Shown piece after piece: positions 11,403-22,984 of a DNA stretch of 64,000 nt. Origin of the DNA: Lepisosteus oculatus (taxonomy: Eukaryota; Chordata; Actinopteri; Semionotiformes; Lepisosteidae); contig NC_090709.1 of the NCBI RefSeq assembly GCF_040954835.1, positions 45,454,490 to 45,518,489 of the forward strand, given 5' to 3'. Both the position numbers and the translations under genes were made by a program. Every line of letters begins with the position of its first letter. Positions within the stretch are counted from its first letter, which is position 1. The notes beneath the pieces are model-generated. The model made no database searches and was not told where the DNA came from. It saw only the letters and a list, made by a program, of their open reading frames with translations.

Positions 11403-11950
11403 CCACATTTCATCGGTATTTTAGCAATTTCTAATAAATAAAACTACTTTTTTATATCCAGGTGTGTTTTGTTGACTTTACATCTACACTCCCTTCTGTC
11501 TTGGCTCTTACTGTGTGTAAAGATGCTGATCTGTAGCCTCACATTTCTACATTCTCTCCGAGTAGTGATCACCCAGGTGGGGCTGCACATTGCGGGGGGT
11601 GGAGGGGATCCCCGTTACCTATAAAACGCTTTGAGTGGAGTGTCGAGAAAAGCGCTATGTCGTGTGAGGATTATTTTAATTACAATTTTTAAAGTTCCTG
11701 ACCGCCCTCGAGTTCCTGACCACTCGAGGGCGGTGTGACTGAGATGGATGAGGCGGAATCTGCATTAGTTTATACAGTAACTGTGCGCGATCTGCAAGGA
11801 TTACTGTACCAGATTCCTTGTCGTCATCTCCTACTGCACCCCGCTGCTGATGTGAAACAGGTGATCTCTCACAGTTTGTCAGCTTGTGGACCGCGACGCG
11901 CTCAGCTTTTAAAAGTCACACACACCTAGCGGCGACGAGGAACAAGCGGA
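11401..11950 (+). other. C-gene 3' flank and V-gene distal upstream sequence; 12-bp perfect hairpin
   Basis: From 11,401 the sequence matches 3,235-3,508 and 34,978-35,250 (3' flank with ATAAATAAA), then the reverse complement of about 1,500-1,750. At 11,701-11,734 ACCGCCCTCGAG and CTCGAGGGCGGT form a perfect 12-bp stem around a 10-base loop. The inverted copy at about 1,690 has only one arm. No gene is present. Confidence 0.6.
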
Positions 11951-12119
11951 CTAGAGGTCTTCACACTGGTTCTCACGCGTTCCGCCCCACGCGTGTCCGA
12001 GAGCGGAAACGACACGGTCTTTCCTGTGCCGGCTGAGCCTGAACGCTTCGAACACGTTTCCGCACGGTGATCTTATAAAGAAAAAGAGCGTCTCTGTATT
12101 TTTATATTTCCATTGTATG

Positions 12120-12300
12120 TCTCGCCTTTTGATTCTGTACGTTTCTAACAGAATGTAAATAAAAAAGGAATTCAACTTTAATAGAGGGAGCAGTGTTAGA
12201 CCATTCACGTTTGTGTATAAAATATTTATCTAAATATTTAATATTTAGATTAATGATACAAACATGTCCTTTATCCCAATCAGATCTCACAAATTCACCC
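12120..12300 (-). repeat. L1-like LINE fragment, copy upstream of VA
   Basis: This is the reverse complement of the fragment at 1,140-1,335, with the same FIHKREWSNTAPSIK reading. It has small differences such as a GTGTATAAA versus GTGGATAAA change. Confidence 0.5.
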
Positions 12301-13331
12301 ACAGTCACAGAAACGCGCCAGGTCCTTGTCATGCATCGCGTTGTGTGTGTGTGTGTGATGTCCCCAGCCTGTGTAAGGATGTATCTGTGTGTGTGTGTGT
12401 GATGCACAAAGACACAGTTGTGGACTTCCTGTGACCAGAGAGACAGGCCAGCAGCCCGCCCCCGCTCCACCTGGGTGAAGTGCTTGCTGTGGTTTTGAAC
12501 TCAGCTCGCTGAAGTTCCAGTGGGGGGGGGGATCAGGTCTGACTCGTGTGAAGATCCACCCCAAGAGCTCCCGCACGCTGCGTACTCCAGCCCCGTTTGA
12601 GCCGCTGGGATCTGGTTTTATTGAGCTTTTCTGCGAATGCACGACCCCCACCACCAAAGGGCGTCGGAGCAGTTCGGGGGTCCGGACAGCACAGCTCCCT
12701 AGTTGCAACAGCTCTGTCCCGTCGAAGGCCGGTGTCCGGACTCAACTGCGCGACCCACCAACGGTGGAAAAAAACGCCCTTTTATTGGGGGGGAGGGGGC
12801 TATTCAGGCGGCTGGGACGGCCAGCCAGAGGAAACGAGACGTCGTCGACTCTGGTGGTCTGAAGCCCAGCCACCACCCTGGACTAACCAGAGCTCAACCC
12901 GTCCCGCCGGGTCACACGCAGCAGCGCCGGGAGAAGATGCACGGCCGAACCGGACCAGACCGGAGCGACGTTGCGCGCAAAAACGCCCCGTACGTGCGGC
13001 GCTCAAGCCGCTTGGCGGGCCGCGCTGGGGCCGAGGGCGCTGTTTTGGATTCGCTGTGCGGCGGAAGCGACTCAGATGACCAAAATCGTGTTTTTTTTCT
13101 GTTCTCTTCTTGATAAGCGGGACATCCTCGCTCCTGAAACAGCAACGGGGTGTGAAACGTGTTTCCCTCTTAGTTCTGGGTACCAGTCGCGAACCGGTAC
13201 TTCATAAGGCCAGCAGTCTGAAATAAACCGCACCGATGAGCTTCGGTCCTCTGTAACTGTCCTGTTAGCGATCTGAAATCAGCCCGTCCTGCCGGTGTCT
13301 GAAAAGGACTGACGCGAGTTTCCTGTCTCAG

Positions 13332-14731
13332 ATGTCTGCATGACGCGGGGGCTCGGGGCCGAACCGGCCGCGGTCGTGGAGCTGCGGGTCCGAGCCGGAG
13401 ACACGGTCACCCTGCCCTGTGGCATCAGGCACCTGAAGGAGACGCTGTGGGTGATACAGCGCCCTCTGGAGGTGCCGCTCATCGCCGCCGTCGCCCAGAT
13501 CAGCGGCTCCCAGATCATGAAGGAGGTGGAAGAGGGGTACCGGTCTCGCCTCTCCCTCATCCTCGAACCCTCGACCCTCTCCGTTAGCCTGACGCTCGCC
13601 AACCTGACGGAGTCCGACCGGGCGCTGTACTACTGCGCCGACAGAGTCGCCGGGCGGCTGAGCTTCGGAAACGGGACGGAGCTCGTCTTCCCCGGTGAGC
13701 CCCAGCCACCGCCCCTCAGCGCGGTTTCCCCCCTAATTTCAACGACCAACCCCACCTTTTCTTCACCTTACGATGTCTTGGGCTCCTGTCAGCTTGAGAT
13801 ACATAGAAGGACATTTAAAACTGAGAACTGGAGGCTCTTCTGTACACAGAGGGGGGCGGGGGTGGGGAACAAGCTGGCCAGCCCTGTGGTTGAAGCCAAT
13901 ACTCTGGCACAATGGGGTTTCATTAGAGAGGTTCCCAGTCTGGGGCTCTTCTCCCCCGCGCTCGGTGAGGTGATCCGGACACGGTCCCAGTACCCTGAGG
14001 GCTGTTTCCTTGTCTGTGGCAGGAGGAGGCCCGGAGCGTTCCCCACCCGTTCACCTCCAGCTGTCCTGCCTGCTCGTCCTGCTGTCGGCTCTGCCTCTGA
14101 GCGCCCTGGTGTCCTCTTGCTGCGCCTACTGCCTGTTCGCGAGAGACGGTACGGCCGCTCGGCACTGCTGGACAGGACCGTGTCCAGCTCAGTGCACTGT
14201 AAATCATGACTGGACCTCTCGCACCAGGAACAGGGATCCTACCTGTGAGAGCTGGTGTTCGCTCTGCCAGCTGCTGTGTCCTGATCTTCCTAACCTCCTG
14301 CTGCAACGTCTCCTTATAACTCCGGAGCTGTGTGTCGCCTGTCGGAAGAGATCGAGGGCAAGACGTCAGCCCAGCATTCTGGTAATTCAGACGTTACACT
14401 TTCTAGATCACAAGACATCAACAGAACGAATCGCAAAATCTAAAAGGCAGCCGTGCTGGGGCTCTGGGTTCAATGATGGACCTGGGGTGCTGTCTGTGTG
14501 GAGTCTGCATGTTCCCTTCATGTTGTTGTGGGTGTCCTCCAGGAGCTCCAGTTTTCCCCCACAGTCCAGAGACAGGCTGGAGGGCTCATGGTAGGATAAC
14601 TGGCTTAAGTGTGTATGTGAGTGTGTGTCCTGTCTAGGGTGTGAGTGTCTGTGTGTGTCCTATAATGGACTGGTGTCCTGTCCAGTGTGTGAGTGTCTGT
14701 GTGAGTCCTGTGATGGACTGCTGTCCTGTCC

Positions 14732-14769
<38 letters not shown>

Positions 14770-15475
14770 TGTGATAGACTGGTGTCCTGTCCAGGGTGTG
14801 TGTGTGTGTCCTGTGATGGACTGGTGTCCTGTCCAGGGTGTGTGAGTCCTGTGATGGACTGCTGTCCTGTCCAGGGTGTGTCCTGTGATGGACTGGTGTC
14901 CTGTCCAGGGTGTGTGAGTCCTGTGATGGACTGCTGTCCTGTCCAGGGTGTGTGAGTCCTGTGATGGACTGCTGTCCTGTCCAGGGTGTGTGAGTGTGAG
15001 TCACACACCCTGTGAGTTTGAGTCCTGTGATGGACTGCTGTCCTGTCCAGGGTGTGTGAGTGTGTGTCCTGTGATGGACTGCTGTCCTGTCCAGGGTGTG
15101 TGAGTGTGTGTATGTCCTGTGATGGACTGATGTCCTGTCCAGGGTGTGTGAGTCCTGTGATGGACTGCTGTCCTGTCCAGGGTGTGAGTGTCTGTGTGAG
15201 TCCTGTGATGGACTGCTGTCCTGTCCAGGGTGTGAGTGTGTGTCCTGTGATGGACTGCTGTCCTGTCCAGGGTGTGTGAACATGACACAAGCAGGGGGAG
15301 CTCAGGACAGGCTGCAGCAGGGCTGAGCTGAGCTGGCCTCTCACTCCTGGTTTCCCTGTGGTATCGTCCCCCCCGCAGGCGGCGACAAGCAATCAGACGC
15401 AGTAGGAAAACGTCGATGTGACCGTGCCCCCGGCCGACCCAGGAAGAGAGACGTCCGCAGGACGAGACCCATCTA
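13332..15475 (+). pseudogene. Family V Ig receptor, copy VA (pseudogene)
   Basis: The V exon (13,332-13,694) is open: B-strand cysteine in VTLPC, core TLWVIQRP, SDRALYYC, then the J-like FGNGTELVF. The transmembrane exon (14,023-14,148) is also open, with a hydrophobic LSCLLVLLSALPLSALVSS run. Four lesions mark a pseudogene. The leader exon is missing, as about 60 bp around 12,885-12,940 is unlike VB and V1. The acceptor of the next exon is TTATAAC where VB has TTACAGC (14,314-14,320). The switch-motif tyrosine TAC is TAG at 15,403-15,405. One base is deleted soon after. AATAAA is at 15,658. The product would otherwise be a type I receptor with a TxYxxV inhibitory/switch tail, NITR-like in layout. 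Confidence 0.8.
14590..15285 (-). repeat. CA-rich minisatellite inside VA intron
   Basis: About 15 units of the core CACCAGTCCATCACAGG (minus strand) are present, many with CAGCAGTCC in place of CACCAGTCC. The unique end of the host repeat (tail segment with AACATGCAGACTCC, minus) lies at 14,460-14,580. It separates the basic exon from the last exon of VA, as in VB. Confidence 0.8.
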
Positions 15476-16184
15476 GTCTCTCCTCCGGGCTGCAGTCCGG
15501 CCGGAAATGAAGAGAGCGCGCTCCTCGTGCTCCATTATCCCACCCGACCCGAAGCCACAGGGATCGGCTCCGCGGACCGCAGGCACAGAGCTTCCTTTGT
15601 CCTTCGTGTGACAGCCCTGTGTTTGTTTTGACTCTGAAGACAGCATGTACGAGCCGAAATAAACACAGGCCGTGCCCAGCTGCGTGTGCCCACCTTGTTC
15701 TCTGCAGAAACGCCAGCCCGGCACTCTCCTCCCCCTCGGGAAACCAGGCCGAGGGAGAGTGCGGGCTGAGAGAGTCCCCACGCTGCTGTGACTGCGCACA
15801 GTGGACACAGCAGACACCAGAGACACTGGGGGGCTCCTCGGCTGGGGGTCTGCGATGAAAGAGCCGTGATTCGTCCTGCTGGGCGCGAATCAGGCCGGAG
15901 GCTCTGAGCGAGTTCTGGAAACGCAGGGTGAAGAGGGAGGGGGAAGACGGGATTGGGGGCTCGGCCCGCACAGGGGACAGAGAGTCTGTGTAGGCTGGCA
16001 GGAAGGGGCGGGGGGGGGCCTGCGCTGGCGTAGGTGTGTGTGGGCCAACAGGAAGTAGAGTAAGACAGCGACACAGCACTGGCCTCAGCCCTGAGCAGGT
16101 CGCTGTGCCGCAGGGGCAGGGAGGGTGGAGCTCGTTCTCGGAGGTCCAGACAGAACGTCCCAGCCGGAAGCCTGACAGGACAGG

Positions 16185-16189
<5 letters not shown>

Positions 16190-16224
<35 letters not shown>

Positions 16225-16860
16225 TCACCTGGGCTGAGCTGGAGTCTGACGCCCCCTGTCTGCAGTTCGGGAGTGAATGGGTCTCCTCCGTTTTCCCAGG
16301 CTTCTCGAAAATCCACATTTCTCCTGCCTAGACTTGGGAAAGACTCAGGAAAGCTGAGCACCGTTCTACTGAATCCTGGTACCGAGTCCAGTTAAGGGTT
16401 CGGCTCTGTGCCTGTGAGGGGGGCTGGGAACCGACACTGTGGGTGTGTGCGTCTCCTGGATCATGATAAGGAACAACCAAGGTAGACACAGCGCCCCCTG
16501 CAGGCCTGCTGTAGACACAGCGCCCCCTGCAGGACCAAGACCTGCAAAAATCAGGTGGTGAAACCTGACAGCCTGACCTGCCCCTCTCCCTGGAGCCTGA
16601 GGTCACTCTCAGCTGGCAGGAACCCAGACTGGCCCTGGGCTGGAGAGTCACTACCAGCAGGGTATTTACTCAGCGTGATCTCCCCCTGACAGCCCGAACT
16701 GCCCCTCTCCCTGGAGCCTGAGGTCACTCTGAGCTGGCAGGAACCCAGACTGGTCCTGGGCTGGAGAGTCACTACCAGCAGGGTATTTACTCAGCGTGAT
16801 CTCCCCCTGACAGCCTGAACTGCCCCTCCTCCTGGAGCCTGAGGTCACTCTGAGCCGACA
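16190..16860. repeat. (GT)n tract and 121-bp tandem repeat downstream of VA
   Basis: A pure GT run occupies about 16,190-16,222. A 121-bp unit starting TGACAGCC repeats at 16,566, 16,687 and 16,808, about 2.3 copies. The duplicated block has a single copy at about 40,925, so the array grew or shrank after duplication. No gene is seen between 15,660 and 17,388; long minus-strand frames there are chance products of GC-rich sequence. Confidence 0.7.
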
Positions 16861-16969
16861 GCTGGACTGTACCTGAACAGCCAGAAACTGGGACAGGACC
16901 TTCCCAGAGGACTTCATGGATACTAGGAGCCAATCAGAGCAAACAGTGATGTACACACACCTGGATATT

Positions 16970-17387
16970 AAAATCTATCATTATTTACTACAATACTGGC
17001 CCTACTTATACTGGGGTCAGCATTAGTAAAATCAATAATAAAATGTGAGAAAATAATAAAAATGATTTTATTATGAATATATACAAAATAAAATCAAGTA
17101 GAAATTACCTCCTTTTCAGAAATATAATTATCACCCACCACCTTACTTATATTTTATATAAATATATATTCAATTCAATTCAACTTGATTGTCATTAAAC
17201 TTACACAGGTGCATAGTATAATGAAAAGTGTTTCTCATTAGTCACTCAGGTGCAGTATATAAATAGGACAGGAGATAAGACGATAGACAGTTACACAATA
17301 GCAATAATAGTAACATGTAATAACATGTAATTTGACATTTTTATAAAATATATATACATATTTCATAAAAATACAACAATCACATCC
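16970..17387. other. AT-rich stretch with a short repeat, no gene
   Basis: The first part is homologous to 41,080-41,330. A CAATTCAATTCAACTTGATTG segment at about 17,168 begins a dispersed repeat that the other block lacks. No reading frame of interest is present. Confidence 0.4.
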
Positions 17388-19571
17388 TCACACCAGAAGT
17401 AGGCTCCGCGCCCTGAAACGCTGCGTTTTCTCTCTTCTCTTTTCAGCATGGAATAATCCCTCAAGGATTCCATTTTCTTTATGGATATTATTGTTGCTTT
17501 TAACTGGTTTCATGTTTCTCTCCTCTCTCATCTTCCACCGTTTCTGACACACAACAGCACCCAGTGCAGCACCCATCAGCACAGCCACTATCGCAGTGAT
17601 GACTGCAACGCTTACAGGCCATGACACTCTCCTCATCTCTGAAAACACAAGAACAGAGACAGTCACACAGAGAGCAAACCTACAACAGCAAGAAGGAAAA
17701 GAAAAACTATCCAGCAGCCGCTGTGAGAGAGTGTTCTGGCTGCCCAGTTTCACATCCCAGCTCAGAGCCCGAGAAACACCAGGAGAGGAGCTGGAAAACT
17801 GCCGTCTCTGAAACACCAGCTGACACACTGGACCTGTGTGATCGGCTTCAAACCACAGGAGAAAATCAGCACTGAAACAGCTCAAGTATTGTTTATTCAT
17901 AAGCAGGTAAGTTCAGGTGGAGATCAGTTGAACTCAGTTTGTCCTGTAATGAAGACTCACCTCCCACAGTGACAGTGACGATCGCAGTGCTGATGGTGTT
18001 TCCCTGAAGGTCCCTCACTGTGTAGCTCCCCTGATCAGCTGGTGTGAGGGAGCGCAGTGTCAGAGAGCCGTCCTGCACTGCTCAGTAAGACTCCGGGAGA
18101 CTGGGCAGATACTGCAGGATCAAACAGCACCTCCACTGGAGCAGCAGTGTGGAGAGGGAGAGTCAGATTGTCTCCAGACTGCAGGGTGAGGACTTCTGAT
18201 CGAGCTGAAATTCAAGGAAAGGAGCAGAGTGAAAGAATGATGCAGACAGCAATTCATCAGCTGTAAAGACTGCACTCACTCAGAGGAGACAGTATTGATC
18301 ACATTTAAGTCTTGAGATTGAAGATAGTTTCATAACAGCAACAATTACTTTGAGTTTTAAGTTCAAATATATTCAAGGACCTTAATGAAAAATCCTTCAA
18401 TGTCAGGAAATCAATACCTAATCACATTTAGCTCCTATTAACCCCACACATCAGGGACTGACACTGGTGAAAGAGTCACACTGTGCACGTTCCCCACTGG
18501 AGCCCCACTCTCACCTCCCACAGTGACGTGGACAGTGCTGATGGGGGTCCCCTGGGAGTCCTGCACTGTGTAAGTGCCCCCGTCTTCAGCTCTCACACTG
18601 GAGATCTTCAGCACCTGGTCTTGAACCTTCAGCCTGCTGGAGTCTGGGGTCACAGTGCTGTCGAGCACAGAGCACAGCCTGCAAGACTCTCCTCCCTCAG
18701 GCCTGAACCACAGCTCTACAGCCTGCTGTGTGCGCAGAGGGACACTAAGGGGGTCTCCACAGGAGAGACTGATGTTGTCCTCGTGTCCTACAGGAAGACA
18801 TTGACAAGGGAGCGGTCAGTCACATGGTTGTCCCCGAATTCCCCCTCAGTCATGGCCAGAATCAGGTGAAAATATCAGCCATGATCTTGGGATGAAGAAG
18901 AAGGAGTTTGGAAGAAAAAAATGCAAACAGATGCTGTTGCACCCTAGAGAACAAAGAGGACTAACAACCGTAGGTCCGGTTAGTTGTCAGGAGTCATGGA
19001 TCACTGTCCTGTACACAACCGAGTGTTCAGATCGCAACAAAGAAAAAGATTACCTTGAACTGTGAGCTTCACATCTCCGAGGAATTTTCTCTTGCTCTTG
19101 TCATCCACAAATCGACACTCGTAGATATCCTGATCCGAGAATGTCACGTTATGAAGGATCAGGGAGAAAGCTCCATCTTTGATCCTCTCTCTGGACAGCT
19201 CAGCTCTGTTCTCGCACCCTGGGTAAGTGTGGATTTGGCCACTGTAGAACTCCAGCACACGGCGGTCGGCAGTCTGCCACTGTATAATCTTCTTCTCCTC
19301 GGGAGTGTGTCTGTAGGAGCTCCCATCACAGGGCAGAGCTACAGTGTCCCCATAGAGCCCAGACACAGAGAGGAGAGCAGAGCACACTGGGAGACAGAGG
19401 ACAGAGACAGAGAGACACTTCAGCTCCCTTAAAACACACAACAGTGAGACAGCTCTCTGGAGGTGACTGTAACTGCTTGTGGACAGCATTTCTTCACAGG
19501 CGAGCGAACGACAACTCTGATCTCTTACCTTGTGAGCAAAACACTGTCAGGACAACACCCAGGACCGTCAT
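17388..19571 (-). pseudogene. Family C Ig receptor, copy C1 (D3 broken, tail truncated)
   Basis: Minus-strand exons: leader 19,571-19,529 (MTVLGVVLTVFCSQ), V 19,386-19,054 (333 bp; DTVALPC, IIQWQ, SDQDIYECRF), D2 18,787-18,515 (273 bp; VPLRT, GGTYTVQD), D3 18,204-17,961, and TM from 17,638. D3 is 244 bp: about 41 bp are lost after GAGCAG compared with C2, which breaks the phase 1-1 frame. The TM exon keeps SWPVSVAVITAIVAVLMGAALGAVV and KRWKMREERN, but after GILEG the sequence departs from C2 and stops, so the ITIM region is gone. If D3 were skipped, a V-D2-TM protein with a short basic tail could still be made. The V domain is B7/butyrophilin-like. Confidence 0.75.
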
Positions 19572-19809
19572 GATGAGGGACCTGCAGTAAGACTGCAATA
19601 TGAGTGAGGCAATTAAAGCTGAAAAGAAAATCAGTGTCCACTGTGGTTTAAATAACCAGTTAGGAAAATTACAAAGTAAGAATGTTCTTTGTCAGATGAT
19701 GAAAAGACACCAGGATCCAGCTACAAGGAGCACAGTAACTTGAACACATACAATGTAAAATGTTCTTCCGCACTAGAACAGCAAGATAAACATGCACACA
19801 TTTTCACTT

Positions 19810-20375
19810 ACAGTGCCTTGCACAAGTATCCAAACCCTTTAAAAGTTTGCTAATGTTGCTGGATTACAAAAGACATCTTTTTTCAACTAGTATTTGGACT
19901 GCAAACAGTCCGCATTTAAAGATAAAACCAGTTATCAGCTGACAAATATTGTCACGTCAAAACCTGAAATACAGCGCTTGCAGGAGTATTCAGACCCCAC
20001 TCATTAATATTCGGTGGACCGACCTTTTACCACAACAACAGCTTTAAGTCCTTTAGGGTACAGTAGGTGCCAGCCTGCGGCTCCTTCAGCTCATCCCCCG
20101 CCCTGGCTACACGGACACAGCTGTCACTGTATTGGGCACAACTGCACCACTGGGACACCATGGACTGCACACACTCTGGACACATCGCAGCTCGACTCAT
20201 ATCGAGTTTTATTCAATTTCTATTACATCTATTATCGTGTAACCTTATTTTCGTAACCTCAATTGTGTGATTTTTGTGTTTTTGCGATTCTTGTGAGCTC
20301 GCAGAAAAGACACTTCATTGTCAGCAGCTACTGCTGCACGCTGTCTTGTGGTGCGTTTGAGAGATAAACTTTGAT
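19810..20375. mobile_element. Tc1-like terminal fragment and a LINE-type 3' tail
   Basis: CAGTGCCTTGCACAAGTATCC at 19,812 and GAGTATTCAGACCCC near 19,985 resemble the terminal regions of fish Tc1/mariner-related elements. A related piece lies upstream of C4 at 60,079, so the insertion may predate the C1/C4 split. The stretch ending in GATAAACTTTGATTTGC (20,360-20,385) looks like a LINE 3' end. No transposase frame is present. Confidence 0.45.
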
Positions 20376-20599
20376 TTGCTTTGATTCATTCCCCTCCCTC
20401 TGGTTGGTTACCCGTGTAAAACGATGGGAATCTCCTTCGCTGAAGTTCCGCACCCGGGACAGACCTCGACTCGCCTTCCTGAGCCCAGAGACCGGCCGGG
20501 TACTGGAGTACTGGAGTCAGACACTGCGAGTCTGTGACTGTGTTACGGTGTTACTGTGACTGTAACTATAACAACCCCAAGGGGAGGAGCCAGCTGGGA

Positions 20600-21160
20600 A
20601 ACTTTGAATACTCCTCCCTAGACTAGCCAATCACAATGCGGAATAGGAGGCGCCCACTAATCAGCTTTAAGGGTTAAGAAAAGGGAGGGGCGGTGGGTAC
20701 AATAGGAGCGGTTTGCGTGTCACTGTACAGAGGACACTGCGCTACCGACTGAATTCGCTCCGTTTTCAAGCTCGTGTGCTTTTTTTTTATTTGATTCTTT
20801 AATTTAACGATGGCTCTTACATAGTTTGCCGCTGTTTTTTTAAATATATGGACTTAATGGCGATGCTCGTCTCTCCCTCTGAAAACAAAAGTGTAATCGT
20901 TGTGCTTCACTAAGCACGTACGTTTGTCTAACTGGCTTCCTCCTCTTTATTTTCAGGAAAGGCGGGCGGGGAGGGGGGCCTGCCTGTAAAGTACTTTTAC
21001 CCCTTTGGGTTTCTTCAGTATGATTCTTTTTTTTATATAAAAGAAGACGAGGAAGGAAGCCAACTGCTTTGGTTTCGAGTTCAGTCAGCATGACGTGGTA
21101 GCGTCGATAGTTATCGTTCTTGTTTGGAGCGCAGTCGGTCGCCATGATGGCCGCCACTTT
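20600..21160. promoter_or_regulatory. CpG-rich promoter-like segment, present three times in the window
   Basis: A CCAATCACAATG box (20,630), a GC box (GGGAGGGGCGGTGG, about 20,683) and GGACTTAATGGCGATG recur at 25,600-25,865 and, less well, 45,480-45,690. On the minus strand GTGGCGGCCATCATGGCGAC (about 21,155) combines a YY1-like site with a good start context and opens a 105-codon frame. That frame is unlike any family I know and is not kept at 45.9 kb, so I do not call a gene. Confidence 0.35.
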
Positions 21161-21329
21161 GTCAAAGGGAAGGTTTACGCCTGTGCCGAATTCGCTATGT
21201 TAAAACTTAAGTTTTTATTTAAACACCAAAAAAAAGAGGAGACAGAATAGTGAAATACTGTATATACAGAGATAAACACTTCACAGCCAGGGGAATTCAC
21301 AATTGTGAAAACTAAAAGCTATACTTTTT

Positions 21330-22190
21330 ACATATTTCCCACTGTATTCTAATAGAATTTAAATAAAAAAGGAAGTCAACTTTAAAAGCATGAATAGAGG
21401 GAGCAGTATTAGAGCATTTAGATTTGTGGGTAAAATATTAAGCCAAAATATTCAACAGATTAATTAAAACATCCTTTATCCAAATCAGATCTAACAAAAT
21501 ATAAAATGATAATCTTTCAGTTTAACGTTTAACTAAGTGTTGAGCATTCATATTTTGCAGATCTATCCAAAACAATTCTGTATATATGAAGTTAAACAAA
21601 TGTAATTTAAGATTCCTTCTCATTATTACAAAATACACAGAAGTCATCTTGCTCATGTTTAAATCTAGAAAGTGTCAATTTAACAGGATAAAAATCTGTG
21701 AGCGATCTTAAATGAAATTTCTTTAACTTTATTTGTAAGACAATATATATCAGGATTTGACCACACTAATTTCCTATTTATGTTCCTAAACATAGCATTC
21801 CAAAAGGAGATACAAGAATGTATAACATGACTTACACAAGTTCCTAACATAGTAATTATTGCATTTCTTATATCTATTCCATCCAACAATAAATTATTAA
21901 ATTATCAGAAGATAATCTATTGGCAAGGCCAAGACTACCTCTAAACAGCCTCATCACTTTCTCGGGAACAGTATCAAAGACCATAGCATGTTCTCGGAGA
22001 GTAATAGGAATCTTATTTTCCATAAAGTCAGTAAACAATCTGCCCTCTTCATGTAACAATTGGGCCACTAGACAGATTCTGTCATCACACCAAGTCGTCT
22101 CTGAAAGTTAGGTAATTGAAGATTAATTCTAGTGATATCAAAAGTAAATCTGAACACATTCAAGATCAAGGGTGGGTGTTCTGCTCGGTT
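21330..22190 (-). repeat. Degenerate L1-type LINE ORF2 C-terminal fragment
   Basis: Minus-strand frames contain LLHEEGRLFTDFMENK, ISFWNAMFRNINRKL and SNTAPSI with a FLFYLNSIR end, in order but broken by stops and shifts. The layout is like the C-terminal part of L1/Tx1-type ORF2. The duplicate block lacks this insert at the same place (about 46.1 kb). Confidence 0.55.
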
Positions 22191-22984
22191 CACCTCCCCA
22201 TTACAGTTTTCTGTCTCCTCTTTTCTCTTTCTGGTGTTTAAAAACGTGTTTTAAAACTCTCCCTGCCGCGATGTTGGTACAGTAAAGGAGAAGAAAATGG
22301 ACAACGTTTCGGGTGTTTCTTTTCATCATGGAATAAACCTTTGCTTGTGCTTTTATTAAGTTGGTCTGTGCTCCTCGCATCTTCCACTCCCCCCCGTGTG
22401 TAATGGCGCTAACCGGACCTCCAGCCTGTAACCCTTTCTTACTGCGAACTGCAGAAGTGAGAAGCTATTTTAGAGGCGGCTTCATAAAATAGTTCTTTGC
22501 TGTTACAAGCCGCTCGGTTTGTACGTGTGAGGACTGGAGAGCTACAGGGGTAAATGAGTTTACTCTGGCAGGAGACACAGACCTGTGATGGGTTTTTATT
22601 TCCAAGAGAGGCTGTACCGGGAGCTCGACATGATTCAGAGTTTAATAATAAAGGAAACGTTGCGTTACGGGTTTAAAAAACTGCATTTTCTTTTAATTAG
22701 GAAACATGTCTTTGTTTAACACGGGCGACATGATCAGAGCTGCGTTGTGTCGCCGGGTGTGCAGGAAACTACAGCAGAAGCGAAAGTCAGACTGGAGACT
22801 TTGTGGACATGTAATATAAATCAAACCTCGCCTCGCTAGGGGGCGTTCTGAGCCGAGCCGCTCTTGAATGGAGCGACACACTATCTTTGATTGCTGTGTA
22901 GCTGGTACAAAATCTGGCCCTTTCCTTTAAAAATCGGATTTAAATTCCATTTAGACACGCAATAACAAAACCGGTATGTATATA

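Noticed and set aside
13332-14148. Rearranging antigen-receptor V segment
   Set aside because: The J-like FGNGT motif is already joined in the same exon and no heptamer-nonamer signal follows; the exon ends at a normal splice donor.
14590-15285. CRISPR-like array of regular repeats
   Set aside because: Spacers are CA microsatellite of varying length in an animal intron; it is a minisatellite.
15393-16361. 322-codon minus-strand frame
   Set aside because: It runs through the VA last exon and a GT microsatellite on the opposite strand; the copy at 40.1-40.7 kb is shifted and shortened.
20840-21157. 105-codon minus-strand frame starting in a strong Kozak context
   Set aside because: Not conserved at the duplicate locus near 45.9 kb and without a recognisable domain; kept only as a promoter-like note.
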